Below, piece by piece: positions 35,549 to 47,516 of a DNA stretch of 64,000 nt. This DNA comes from Planococcus citri (taxonomy: Eukaryota > Arthropoda > Insecta > Hemiptera > Pseudococcidae). Position numbers and translations under genes: made by a program. Where the stretch lies: the NCBI RefSeq assembly GCF_950023065.1, contig NC_088680.1, forward strand, positions 20,324,559 through 20,388,558, written 5' to 3'. Below the pieces are notes generated by a model. That model was given only the letters and a program-made list of their open reading frames with translations, was not told where the DNA came from and ran no database searches. The first letter of the stretch is position 1. Each line of letters begins with the position of its first letter.

Positions 35549-36796
35549 TGATCGGCAACTTATTTTACTTATCTATGTGATTCCTACTTTTTATGGAGGA
35601 TTTTGTAATTCTACAGAATGGATGAAACTGACACTGAATTATTTTTCGTCAGCCCTTTCCAATCAATTCACGATCAACATACAAAATTCGAAATTATATT
35701 ATGCTGTATTTTGTAGATGGTATTGAATCGACAATTTCAAAAATCAAGGTAAAATGCGTCACAAATAGGTACGTTGACTTTTTTGTAAACATGAAACATT
35801 TATGCATTTTTAAATTAAATTTCAATCAGAAGCTCATTATAGTGGAATAAGATTGTTTTCAGAGCATTGCACGGAAGAAAAATTTCAGATTCAATTCAGA
35901 TAAAAAAAACTCCGAGGCTTTTTCAAAATTTAAAGAAATGATTCGAAAAAACATTAAAAATGCTCATTTTAAAATTCGGTCGTTTCGATTTTTTTTTTTT
36001 TGTAAAATGCGCACGAAACATTGTTTTATATTTGGCGATATAACAAACACATGGAAAAGCTGATTTTATAACTCGGATGATTCAAACGTTTTCAGGAGTT
36101 CCAAATTATTATTTTAATAATGTTTTTTTGAATAATTCAAAAATTTAATTCTTTTTTTTTCTGATTTTCAAAACTGAAACCTTCTCTATATTTTCGATTT
36201 CGATGAACTGCAGATCTCAATTCTCCAATTCAGGAGAAAACTGTGAAAACTTGAACCAACTTCATATTAATTGCATTAATCTCATTTTAAAAATAATCTG
36301 CGAATTATTCTCAAATTTTCAACTTCAATGAAACCTAGTTCGAGTTGGATGTAACGAGAGATTTTTTCAAAACAACCCTACTAAACCAGACTCACGTAAA
36401 GTTGGCACTTTGAATTTTGGGTCACTGAAAAAACAAGACTATAACAACTATCAGAATGAAACTTCATCTTTAATCGTCCATTTGGAATACTCGACGTCAC
36501 GATCAAATAACTTTACAATTTACATACGTACGTAGCCAATAGCCATAACGAAATAATGAAAATGGTACCGAAATTAAGCGATAAAATGAAATGGAATAAA
36601 ATGAACTTAGATTTATTCAAACAAATATCTACACACATAAAAAAAAAATAACAAAAGATGAGACTGCATACTTATTGAGGTATCGGAATCTCAATCACAA
36701 CAATAAAAATAAAAAGCATAATTAGAAAAGTAAAAAAAGAATAAAATATGATCAAAACTATTCTTAAAATATCTGAGTCTCAAATAGGTACTAATC
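35549..36796. other. K5-K6 spacer
   Basis: The left side is the K6 3' flank with a poly(A) signal (AATAAA, minus strand) at 36612-36617. The rest is homologous to the K3-K4 spacer as far as about 36100. No gene or further repeat. Confidence 0.6.
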
Positions 36797-38655
36797 CTAC
36801 AGAGAAATTGACTCAACATTCAACACACTAGTGAAAGCAATTGTCATATCAACGCCTTCCGTATTTACGAACTGTACTCGTTCCGGCAACTTTGGAATCT
36901 CGATCCACATGTTCAGCTTCGTATCGTATTTTTCATTTCTATTAAATGGGCTGTTTTCCAGCGCGTAGATGAATCCATTATGATGAATCATTTTGTGTCC
37001 AGCTCTGCCCTCGTTCATAGGTTTCAGATCGGTTGTCAATTCTTCGGTCTTCACGTCGTAAATACTAAAAGCATTACGTAAAATACCATCGTAATCAGAG
37101 CCTGAAATCGCTAGTTTTCCATCGAATTCGCAGACGGCGGCATTAAGATGTTTGAATTTTGGGAATGGTACAAGATTTCTAACTGTAGGAGTTCGAGTAT
37201 CGATTGTCAGAATATTTCTACGTTCATCGCACCCAATCGAGTAATAGCGTTGGCATCCAACAAAATAAAAAACATGATCGAAAAACGAGACGGCAAACCA
37301 CTCCTTATAATCATACAGAGCTGCTTGTAATCCCCTTAACTCCGAGACAAGTACTTTGAACGTGTCGCCTTGCCACGAGTTTAGTTCACAATCGTAAACC
37401 CAAATTTCAGTATCGAGAAGTCCGTATAACAAATAAATCTTATTTTCCTTCGCATCCGCTATCAATTCGTAATCAACGTAGTCGCCCGAAAGAATATAGT
37501 ATCCAATTGAAGTAGAACTGCCATACACATTCGGCACTAGCAGATCATCAGCTATTCCACCGCTTTCATCGAAACACGAAAATGAGTATCTTCCCATTTG
37601 GGCATTCACTTCGAAGCAGTAAATCTTCGTCCCAATTGAGCATACTTTTCTGTATGGAGAATCCGAGGCTCGAAAATTTGACAACGTATATTTGTCAAAT
37701 GATTCATTCAACTTCAATGTTGCCCATCCTTTTGCTCCACTTTTCACGTCAACAGCATTTAAATAGAGGACCAGATTCAAATCACTCGATGGTAATGTAT
37801 TTTCCGCACATTTATCGCAATCTTCGCCTTTCGCAGCAACAATTAATTCGGGAATCGCAGATATTTCGAAGGATTTACTGTTGAATTTTGGTGCTTTCAA
37901 AAGTACCTTCATGTTTTTCCGACTAACGTCATTATGTTTACACCATTTGATGATTATGGCGAGTATTCCGTCATCCGAATTTCTACTTTTCGAACGAACA
38001 TTTAGTAATATTTCACTTATTATATCAAAGGACAGATTCAAAAAACCGTCAGTTTTTCCCCAGTTTAAAAAACCTGCAGCCAACGCTTCTACACATTTAG
38101 CATACAGTGCTTTTGATTTGATGGAATTTGCGAACAAACAGGTTTCAGGCAGGTAATAAATGAAAGTCACGTTCTTCATAATACAATCAACGCATACGTT
38201 GAAAATCGAGTCCAGTTGAAGCAAATGACTCGCTTTCAATACGAAATAAACATTTTTTGGAAGCAAATGAATTCGAGCTGTGTAGATTGCGTGCAGAATA
38301 ATTTCCATGATCTCGGCGTCAATATCTTGCATGGGGACGACTTTAGAACTACCTTCTTTGAAATTTCCGTTGAACATGGTGCGAAAATAAGGAGACATGA
38401 TGGTTAGAACGAGACGATGGCAAGGAAATAAGGTACCGTTGATGTCGAGGGTTACGTCGCAGAAAAGATTCTGTTTTCTATAATCGTTCATCGTTTCAAA
38501 AACAGAGCTATGGAGATCATCCACGTTTGCTTCTTCGAACGAAGCTGAAAAATGAAGAAATTTTTGTATTAAATAATCGCAAGTTCTTTACACAAGGTGA
38601 TTATATATTCATAAGTCTTACCAATTCCGATTTTATCACAACGAATACGAGCCAT
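36797..38655 (-). CDS. K6: BTB-BACK-Kelch protein, two coding exons
   Basis: The large frame has no ATG upstream of the BTB; it begins only at a GTG. A small exon 38655-38622 (34 nt, MARIRCDKIGI) with donor GTAAGACT joins in phase to exon 2 (38544-36797, acceptor TTTTTCAG), giving 593 residues that continue ASFEEANVDDLHSSVFETMN. BTB CDVTLDINGTLFPCHRLVL, BACK FLNWGKTDGFLNLSF, final blades AFSIYDVKTEELTTD and NEKYDTKLNMWIEIPKLP. Closest to K7: both share the NDYRKQN lead-in and a longer middle propeller with SGGIADDLLVPNVYG or similar. Confidence 0.9.
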
Positions 38656-40238
38656 TCTTCTGAATTTGAAATACAAAATTCAATTTAAACAGGAAACCCA
38701 TACATGCGAAAAGCATGCAACAGTAGCCAAAACTCGACTTCTTTTGATAACGATCTTCACAAGTTCACAATTTGATATTATTTGGATTTGCACAATTTAC
38801 TTAGCGCAATACAAGAACGTCATCGATAACCAATTTACGAGAAAAAACAATCAGAGCCATCCTGCCTTCAGTCATTTCTAAAATAGCATTCTCTTATCTT
38901 ATATTTTTTTCACAAAAACAACAAAAAACTTGATAAGTGGATAGATTAGTTTGTTCAATAAATGCAGATGCTGCATCAATCTTCATTTTGTTAGTTGGAA
39001 ATCAGAAATGTACGAAACTCCGAAGTCCGAATGTGGCATAAGTCGGTCAATTTTTTCAACGAATCGTGCCCCTTCTTCGAAAATTTTCATCTCAGTAGTG
39101 AAATTATAACATTCTCCAAGGACTCTATTTTTTTTGAATAGAATGTGACTTTATCGTTTATTTGTACCATTGATTTTAAAATCAATGTTTGTACATATAT
39201 CTCTAGATACCTTTTCGCTAGGCAATCAGTCAATCACATTTGGCGATTTAAGAAACGCATCGAATTCGAAAACACTTTGAAAATCGAATGTATTAATAAG
39301 ATTTACCAGTTTTCAAGGATTTCAAAAATTATCACATAAGTATTTTGATAGAATTATGAGTCTCTTTTTTTGCAAACAAAGATCATCTACGGTGTACCTA
39401 TTTTAGGCCCTCATTTCTGTGGCTTTTTGCAAATAAAAAATGAGCAAGAAAATATCAAAATATACTCAACATTCTTTTTTGATGAAATTGCACATAAATG
39501 TTCATTTTTTTCCGAAATGAATTCAAAGATTTTGATCTTTGATCCCCTACCTACAAGATTTCTACGAATATTTTTTCATTTTTGTAATAAAACACTGACG
39601 AAAAGTTCTCTCTGCTTGACGAGGTAAAAAACACACTTCAAAAATCACATTACACTTTCAATTCTGATCAACAGCGATGATTTTAAAAAAATAAATCTCG
39701 TTCAATTCAGAACAAAATTGAGAAAACTTGACCCTATTCCATATTGATCTCATTGAATCCTCTTTTTCAAATAATTCGCAAATTACTTATTCTGAAGTAT
39801 CCAGCTCCAGTGGTGAAACAAGAGATTTTTAAAAATAAGCTTATACTGCAATTACATGAACTTGACCAGCACAAAATTATAATTTTGAATCATTGAAAGG
39901 AGAACTAAACTAACAGATCAGAAGAGAAGTAGATAACCCTCGTCTCTATTCGTCCATCAAGAATACTCGTCGCGATCACATATCTTATGTATGGCCGGTA
40001 TGGCATAACGAAATAATAAAAACAACGGGATTGAATTAGGTACCTACTTATATTTTTATAAACTCAAACAAAGTAGGTAGATATATGCACACAAAAAAAC
40101 AACACCGGAGTAACGGAATCTTAATCACAACAGTATTAGGTACGAATAGCAAACTAATAAAGTACCTATCTACCCAGGTAAAAAAAATAAAAACAAAATT
40201 TAAACTTAAAGATATCTCCGTCAAAAGTATAACTAATT
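38656..40238. other. K6-K7 spacer
   Basis: Contains the K6 upstream module and the K7 3' flank. The 85-codon and 71-codon plus-strand frames here have no splice context and are taken as chance. No repeat recognised. Confidence 0.6.
38929..38975 (-). promoter_or_regulatory. Conserved upstream module, K6
   Basis: Plus-strand reading: CTTGATAAGTGGATAGATTA, GTTTGTTCAATAAATGCAGA, TGCTGC. A compact version about 275-320 bp from the ATG. Confidence 0.65.
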
Positions 40239-42113
40239 TTACAGCCGAATTGATTCAGCATTAATTACACTACCAAAACCAATTGTCATATCAACGCCAT
40301 CAGCATCGACAAACTGTACTCGTTCCGGCAACTTTGGGAGCTCGATCCATGTGTTCAGCTTCACATCGTATTTTTCGTTCTTCTTGAATGGGCTGTTTTC
40401 TACCGCGTAAAGAAACCCATTGTAATGAATTAGTTTATGCTTTGCTCTGCCCTCGTTCATAGGTTTCAGATCGGTTATCCATTCTTTGGTCTTCAAGTCG
40501 ATAATACTAAAAGTATTACGTAAAATATCATCATAATCAGACCCTGAAATCGCTATTTTACCATCGAATGCGCAAACGGCTGCATTAGCATGTTTATACC
40601 TCGGTAATTGGGCCACTTCACTTTTAATTGTAGGAGTACGCGTATCGATTGTCAAAATATATGGAGTGCCATAATACGCATAATCGTAACGTTGTCGGCA
40701 TCCTAGAAAATATAAAACACGATCTAAAAACGTGACGGCAAACCAATCCTGATATTTATACAGAGCTGGTTTCAACTTGAATGATCCCTTGACAGGTACT
40801 TTGAACGTGTCGCCTTGCCACGAGTTCAGTTCACAATCGTAAACCCAAATGTCAGTATCAGAAACTTTGTAAAACAAATAAATCTTCTTTTCTTCCGCAT
40901 CAGCTATCAATTCGTATTCGTAATCATCGTAATTGTCGGAAGTAATGAAGTACTCTTTAGAAGTAGAATTGCCATACACATTCGGCACTTGCAAATCTAT
41001 TCCACCGCTTTCATCGTAACACGAAAAAGTGTATTTTTCTATTTGGAGATTCACTTCGAAGCAGTAGATCTTTGTTCCAATTGAGCACATTTTTCTGTAT
41101 GGAGAATCTGATGCTCGAAAATTTGACAATGTATATTTGTCAAATGATTCATTCAACTTCAAGGTTGCCCATCCTTTTGCTCCACTTTTCACGTCAACAG
41201 CATTTAAATAGAGAATCAGAATCAAATCACTCGATGGTATCGAACTTTCCGCACATTTATCGCCATCTTCGCCTTTCGTGGAATTGACCAATTCGGGAAT
41301 TGCAGATATTCCTACAGTTTTGCTGTTGAATTTTGGTGCTTGCAAAAGTACCTTCATATCCTTCGAACAAGTGCCATTATATTTACACCATTTGATAATT
41401 ATTGCGAGTATTCCATCATCCGAACTACTACTTTTCGAACTAACTTCTGATAATACGTCTGTCATAATTTCAAACGACAGATTAAAAAAACCGTCTGTTT
41501 TTCCCCAGTGTAGAATATCAGTCGCCATCGCTTCCGCACATTTAGCATACAATGCTGTAGATCCGATGATTTTCGAGAACGAACACGTTTCAGGTAAATA
41601 ATGAATGGAAGCCACGTTCTTCATAATGCAATCAACACATTCGTTGGAAATCGCGTCCAATTGAAACAAATGACTCGCTTTCAATGTGAAATAAACATTT
41701 TTCGGAAGTAAATGAATTCGAGCTGTGTAGATTGCGCGCAGAATGATTTCCATGATCTCGGCGTCAATATCTTGCAAGGGGACGATTTTAGAACTGGCTT
41801 CTTTGAAATTTCCGTTGAACATGGTGCGAAAATAAGGAGACATGATGGTTAGGACGAGACGATGGCAAGGAAATAAAGTACCGTTGATGTCGAAGGTTAC
41901 ATCGCAGAACAGATTCTGTTTTCTGTAATCGTTCATCGTTTCAAAAACACCGTTGTGGAGTACATCCACCTTCACATCTTCGAATGGAACTGAAAAATGA
42001 GTTGATTTTGGTATTAACAACTATGAATACTTGCAAGTGTTTCGCAGGGATATCGACGATAAATTATCAAAAGGTCTCTTACCTTTATGTGATTTTTTAC
42101 TATTCGTCTTCAT
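40239..42113 (-). CDS. K7: BTB-BACK-Kelch protein, two coding exons
   Basis: Exon 1 is 42113-42083 (31 nt, MKTNSKKSHK, donor GTAAGAGA). Exon 2 is 41989-40239 after CATTTTTCAG. Spliced product 593 residues, MKTNSKKSHKVPFEDVKVDV.... The unspliced frame begins only at a TTG. The N-terminus is unusually Lys-rich. BTB CDVTFDINGTLFPCHRLVL, BACK ILHWGKTDGFFNLSF, final blades TFSIIDLKTKEWITD and NEKYDVKLNTWIELPKLP. K6 is the nearest paralogue. Confidence 0.9.
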
Positions 42114-42350
42114 TCTTCCAGATTGTAAAATAATGATATTGAATTCACACAGGAGATTGCATGCAACCAGTGGTCAAGACTTTATTCTAAATAATTCACG
42201 ATCTTTATGATTTGATACTTCGATAATAGCTTTTAAAAGTACTATTGCAACAGTTTTTTCAAATGTTTCGTTTCGTTGATATGAAAAATTCACTCTTCAT
42301 GCAATTTTTTTCTTACCCAACTTTTCGGCGTATAAGTATAAACAAAGACA

Positions 42351-42404
42351 CGTGTTGATAAGGTAAACTGGATACGTTAGTTTGTTCAATATAGGCGGTT
42401 GCGG
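42351..42404 (-). promoter_or_regulatory. Conserved upstream module, K7
   Basis: Plus-strand reading: CGTGTTGATAAGGTAAACTG, GATACGTTAGTTTGTTCAAT, ATAGGCGGTTGCGG. It lies 240-290 bp from the K7 ATG. The K8 poly(A) signal (42439-42444) follows within about 35 bp, so the end of one gene nearly touches the control region of the next. Confidence 0.7.
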
Positions 42405-42438
42405 CATTATGAAAAATATATCGAATCTATTTTAAATT

Positions 42439-42444
42439 TTTATT
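42439..42444 (-). terminator. Poly(A) signal of K8
   Basis: AATAAA on the minus strand, about 250 nt beyond the K8 stop. K9 and K10 have similar AT-rich signals at about 47255 and 49690. Confidence 0.5.
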
Positions 42445-42697
42445 CAAAATGGAACAACGATATTAAGACTAAATCAATGTGGTAAAAATAATACGAAAAT
42501 ATACTTCAACAATCTAAACAGGCATGCAAACAGAAACACAAAATAATATTGCGTAGTTACTATGGTACCAAGAAATGAAATCTCAATCACACGAATACAA
42601 CAAATTGATTAAGTATAAAAGTAGAAAAAGGAAAAAATAATCGCAACTTTATACTTAATAATATATCTATCTCAGTCTAGTATACTAATTCTACAGC

Positions 42698-44493
42698 CTA
42701 CAGCGTATTGAATTCAGCATTAATTAAATCACCGAAACCTATTGTCATACAAACGCCATCAGCGTTAACGAACTCAGCTCGTTTCGGCAACTTTGGGATC
42801 TCGATCCACCTGTTCAACTTTACATCATATTTCTCATTTTTGATGAATGGTTTATTTTCCACAGCGTAGATGAACCCATCACGATGAATCAGTTTATGTC
42901 CAGCTCTGCCTTCATTCATAGGCTCCAGATCGGTTCTCCATTTTCCGGCTGTTACATCTAAAATACTAAAGGCATTATGCAAAGTACCATCAAGATTGGA
43001 GCCTGAAACCGCTATTTTTCCATCGAATGCACAAGCGGCCGCACCTTCATGTTGAAATGGGCTTGGAAATGTGATTAACTTTCTGATCTGAGGAGCACGA
43101 GTATCGATTGACATAATATATCTATCATCAGACCCCGAGTGATGATTTTTACATCCAACAACGTAAATAACATGATCTAAAGACGTAACATCAGACCACT
43201 GCGAATACTTATACAGAACTGATTTCGATGAATTATCACGTGAAGGTATTTGAAACGTGTTGTATTGCCACATGTCTAGTTCACAATTGTAAACCCAAAC
43301 TTTGGAATTGTGACGGCCCTGGAAACAATAAATCTCTTTCCCAACCGCTATCATTTCGTAATTCATTCCACAAGAAAAATCATTTGGCACTTGCAAATCT
43401 ATTCTACTACTGTCTTCAAAACAAGAAAAAATACAACTTTTACTTTCAGCTGACAAATTTTGTGCGAAATAGAACGTCTTAAGTCCCATTGAACAAATTC
43501 TCGGGAACCAAATAAGATTCATGTCTTGAAAGTTTGATAGTGTGTAATTGCTGAATGACTCATTTAGTTTCAGTGATCCCCATCCTTTAGCTCCATTTTT
43601 TACGTCAACAGCATTCAAATAAAGATTCAAGTTCAAATCATGATTATTTGATTGATTTTCATCTTGCGCACTTTCACTGTTATCTTCACTTCTCGCAGTA
43701 AATATCAATTCAGCCAATGCAGATGTGGGCTTTGTGGTAAAATTACAAGTCCGCAGAAGTACCCTAATATCCTTCGTACTAGTGTGATTATATTTACACC
43801 ATTTCATGACTACAGCAAGTAGATCATCATCGCGACTGCTACTAATGGATATCACTTTTGATAATATTTCTTTCAATACATCGTAGGAAAGATCTAAAAA
43901 GGCGTCAGTTTTATCCCAGTGAAACACGTCCATTGCTAACCTCGTCATACATTTAACATATAATTCTTCAGCTCCAATAGTTTTCGCAAATGAACACGTA
44001 TCAGGTAAGTAATGAATGCGAGCGACCCTCTTCATGATACAGTCTACACATGCGTTGAAAATCATATCAATTTGGAGTAAATGACTCGCTCTCAATATGA
44101 AATACACGTTTTTTGGAAGCAAGCGAATTCGCGTGGTATAAATAGCAGATAGCAAAATTTCCATTACTTCGGCATCGATGCCCTGAATGGGAATGACTTG
44201 CAAGTTGCTTTCTTTGAAATTTCCATTGAACATTACTTGAAAGTAAGCAGACGAAGCTGTCAAGATGAGACGATGACAAGGAAACAGAGTACCGTTGGTG
44301 TCGAGAGAAACATCGCAAAACAGATTCTTTTTTCTATATTCGTTCATGGTGTCGAAAGCACTATTCTGGAGGATATCTAGTTGTATCTCATCGGAAAAAG
44401 CTGAAAAGAGAAGACGTTTTGGTATTGAGAATACTTGCAAATGTTCCGATTAACGATTATGGGCTACAATAACCAATTGATCTTACTAGCCAT
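42698..44493 (-). CDS. K8: BTB-BACK-Kelch protein, two coding exons
   Basis: Exon 1 is 44493-44487 (ATGGCTA, donor GTAAGATC). Exon 2 is 44400-42698 after TCTCTTTTCAG. Spliced product MATFSDEIQLDILQN..., 569 residues; the unspliced frame starts only at a TTG. BTB CDVSLDTNGTLFPCHRLIL, BACK VFHWDKTDAFLDLSY, linker SEDNSESAQDENQSNN, final blades AFSILDVTAGKWRTD and NEKYDVKLNRWIEIPKLP. From 43616 rightwards (BTB, BACK, linker, intron, upstream DNA) the sequence is the same as in K10 and K12. Left of that point (the Kelch half) it differs at many sites. Confidence 0.92.
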
Positions 44494-44869
44494 TCTTCCA
44501 AATTGTAAATAATGAAACCGAACTCAGACAGCAGCGATCACTGAAACAAGAACTCCATGAAAGTATGTACAGGTAAAAATCTGATCTTCAAAAGAAGAAA
44601 TTTGAAGAAGCATGCAACTAGTAGCCGGACTTGATGTTATCTTCCAAATACTTATGATTGGCATTACCCTATTGTGCAATTGAAGCAGAACGTGATTTGA
44701 ATTGATACGACACTAAAATTTATATATTAAAATATATCGCTTCGTTGACTTGAAAATTTTCAGAATAATGAAATTGATTTCAAATTCAACTCAAAACTTA
44801 CCTACATATTTTTTTCACTTTTTCAATTATTGATTACGAGCATGAACTAAAACTGAGAAGTCGAATTGG

Positions 44870-47142
44870 AGAGAATGTAAGAACACTGGTTTACCAAAAC
44901 AAGGTTTACCCTTATCCTGGGAGAGAATGAAGTGTACTTCAAGGAAAGTTCATTTTTAGGTTTACCTTTGGTAAATCTTCGCCTTGATTTCATTATAGGT
45001 ATTTCTTTTCATCAGGGTTTACTCTTGAGTAAACATGCATCGTAACATTCCTTGAAATCAAGTGATCGATTCGTCGGGGTTTACTCCGAAGTAAACATGC
45101 ATCCTAACATTCCTTGAAGTTTTCATGAGGGTTTACTCCTAAGTAAACATGTAAACATGGTAACATTCCTTGGAATTATTTTTCGTCGGGGTTTACTCCT
45201 GAATAAACATGCATGTTAACATTCCTTTTTGAATCGAATAATATAGGTACTTGGTAGTTGGTGTTGACTTCGTGTATAATAGGTACCATTTATGATACAA
45301 TTAAATGACAGAAAAAATTCAAGCAAAGAAAGTGAATTTCGTTGGTGATGCCGTTGATACCTCATGTGTGACACGACACTTTGCAAAAAAAAAAATTATG
45401 AAAGCAGCATGGTCCTATTCGGTATGATTTTGTAATTATTAAAGAGAGGTTAGGTTAAGGTTAGGTTAAATGCTGATATGTTAATATTGAGGGAGGGCGC
45501 GAAGCGCCCGACCGAATAAGTGCAGAGTGAGCGAAGCGAGCTCTTGCTCCGAGTGCGGCCCTTGAGGGGCCGCGAGCAGAGATGCTAAGTTACCGGTAAT
45601 TTATAATTGGGTAACTTACCAGTAACTTACCTGTAAGTTACCGGTAATTTAAGTAACTTATAAATTTTCACTGAAATGGTTCTGAACATCAGAATTAAGA
45701 TGAAGGTTACCTTGAAATTATCCATAACATCCAACAACTGACAGAAATGGATAGGGACTTGTGTAGATGTCAGATGTCCCATTTTTGCGCCTTTGGGCTT
45801 GGGCAATACAAAAATTGCTGCCCCTTGCTTTCAAATTACCAAAAAATTCCTAATCAGAGTGCACCAGCATTTTCTATTACAAAAAGAGAACTGAGAAGAG
45901 AAGAGAACTGTATTAACCAGTTGCAAGAATGAAATTAAGGCAAAAAAAAAATTATGTTTTCTCAATCTCAAGTAACACCAATCATTTCTCAAATTAAAGT
46001 TCAAACTTCAGAGCATTCAAATTTCAAATCAAACAAAAAAAACGAACACTTTTGAAGATTTGTAATAGGTACCTATCTAGGTATTGAAAGTAGTCAAGTA
46101 ATACAGTGTGCTTCAACAAAATTAAAATTTACAGCTTTATTTTACCTCACAATTCAATTCATTTTTTTTTTTTTGATTTTACAATTTATTATTTATAGGT
46201 CATCTCACAAGAAGTAGATATGTATGTACCTACTCTCTAAATTTGAAACAGTCAAATTTCACTGTTAAGAAGGCAAAATCCAAAATGTCATCACTGAAAT
46301 AAACAGTGAAAAAGTACTGCAAAAGTCAGTTATTTAAAATTTTTTACTGCTGACCAAGCTGATCAGTGATCACAGTAGTTTTTCACTGATCAACACAGTA
46401 CCTACCTACCTACCTACCTACCTACCTACCTACCTAAATAAATAATAATTCATTTTTGACTGATCAGTAAATAATTCACTTTTGAATTTTGATTTGACTG
46501 ATCAGATCAGAAAATTATTTACTGAAAAATGAAAATCCAGTCAAAAACTATAGTTTACAAGAAGCCAGAATGTTGTCATACCATACTCATACCCTACTGT
46601 TAAGTGCTATACAGTAAAATTTGACTCTTTTAAATTTAGAGAGTACAAATTGTAATTTGTTGTATCTAGACAGCTACAGCAGTACATGCAAACATCAAAA
46701 ATTACCCATGCCAACATTTCTGTTGAAAATTTATAAATTACCGCGGTAACTTATGGTAATTTATGACATGGTAACTTACCGGTAACTTACCGGTAAGTTC
46801 TCGGGTAAGTTACCGCGGTAAGTTTCCATGCATCTCTGGCCGCGAGGGCGCGAAGCGCCCGATTCACGAGGAGTACTCGCGTAGCAAAAGTAGGAGATAC
46901 GGACACGCGCGAGGCGAAGCCGAGCGCGCCCCCCAACACTGAAAACAAAATCTTATCTTACCAAATGCATGATAAAATTAAAAATTTTGTCTGGGTTTAC
47001 TCTCGAGTAAACATGCATGGTAACATTCCTTGAAATTTTCGTCGGGGTTTACCCCTAGGTAAACCTGATCGTAACATTCCCTAAGGTACACGTTATTCTC
47101 GCCTGTGGGTGGTTTACCCGGAGGTAAACCAGAACATTCTCT
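44870..47142. mobile_element. Palindrome-rich DNA element hosting a hAT-like insertion, copy 1
   Basis: Imperfect terminal inverted repeats: left AGAGAATGTAAGAACACTGG then TTTACC; right, as reverse complement, AGAGAATGTTCTGGTTTACC. Internally there are six or more copies of a palindromic box, GTTTACTCnnnAGTAAAC, followed by ATGCAT and TAACATTCCTTG (45017, 45079, 45129, 45190, 46990, 47044). The centre is a GC-rich island (about 45488-45576 plus 46839-46935) with two copies of GGGCGCGAAGCGCCCG, split by a hAT-like element. Without that insertion the element would be about 1.0 kb. No transposase frame. Superfamily unknown. Confidence 0.75.
45577..46838. mobile_element. Non-autonomous hAT-like element, copy 1
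   Basis: 1262 bp bounded by perfect 9-bp inverted ends CAGAGATGC ... GCATCTCTG and an exact 8-bp target duplication GCCGCGAG (45569-45576 and 46839-46846). An 8-bp duplication with CAGNG-type ends is the hallmark of the hAT superfamily. Subterminal zones on both sides carry many TTACCGGTAA and GTAACTTACC repeats, possible transposase-binding sites. A (CCTA)9 microsatellite lies at about 46400-46435. A 61-codon frame inside (45747-45932) shows no transposase features. Confidence 0.88.
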
Positions 47143-47170
47143 CTAAATTGACGCGTGTGAACAAAAACAC

Positions 47171-47230
47171 CTGTTGATAAGGTAAACTGGATACGTTAGT
47201 TTGTTCAATATGAGGGTGAGGCGGTTGCAG
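47171..47230 (-). promoter_or_regulatory. Conserved upstream module, K8 (displaced)
   Basis: Plus-strand reading: CTGTTGATAAGGTAAACTGG, ATACGTTAGTTTGTTCAATA, TGAGGGTGAGGCGGTTGCAG. It is almost identical to the K7 and K9 modules but lies 2.7 kb from the K8 ATG instead of about 0.3 kb, because the transposon pair sits between. Confidence 0.7.
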
Positions 47231-47516
47231 CATTATGAAAACAATATTGAACAATTTTATTTTATTTTTTAATTTTGTATTTTTATTTAAAATAGAACAG
47301 AACGATATTAAGAATAAATCTATGTGGTAAAAATAACACATAAACACAAAAGTATACTTTCTCAATCATAAAAATAACAAATTGAGTAAGTACCTATACC
47401 CACAAAAGTAGAAAAAGGAAAAACAACTACTAATCGCAATCGCAACATTTATACAGGTACTTAATAATATATATCTTAGTCTCAGTCTAGGATACTAATC
47501 CTACAGCGAAATGAGT

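Noticed and set aside
45446..45468. GGTTAGGTTAAGGTTAGG, resembling the insect telomere repeat TTAGG
   Set aside because: Only a few units, imperfect, and inside a transposable element; not a telomere tract.
45747..45932. 61-codon frame inside the hAT-like element as a transposase remnant
   Set aside because: Short, no DDE or zinc-finger features recognised; the element is treated as non-autonomous.
47114..47365. 83-codon minus-strand frame near the K9 3' end (also at 54332 and 61550)
   Set aside because: It crosses the end of the transposable element and the conserved module; low-complexity and hydrophobic AT-driven content.
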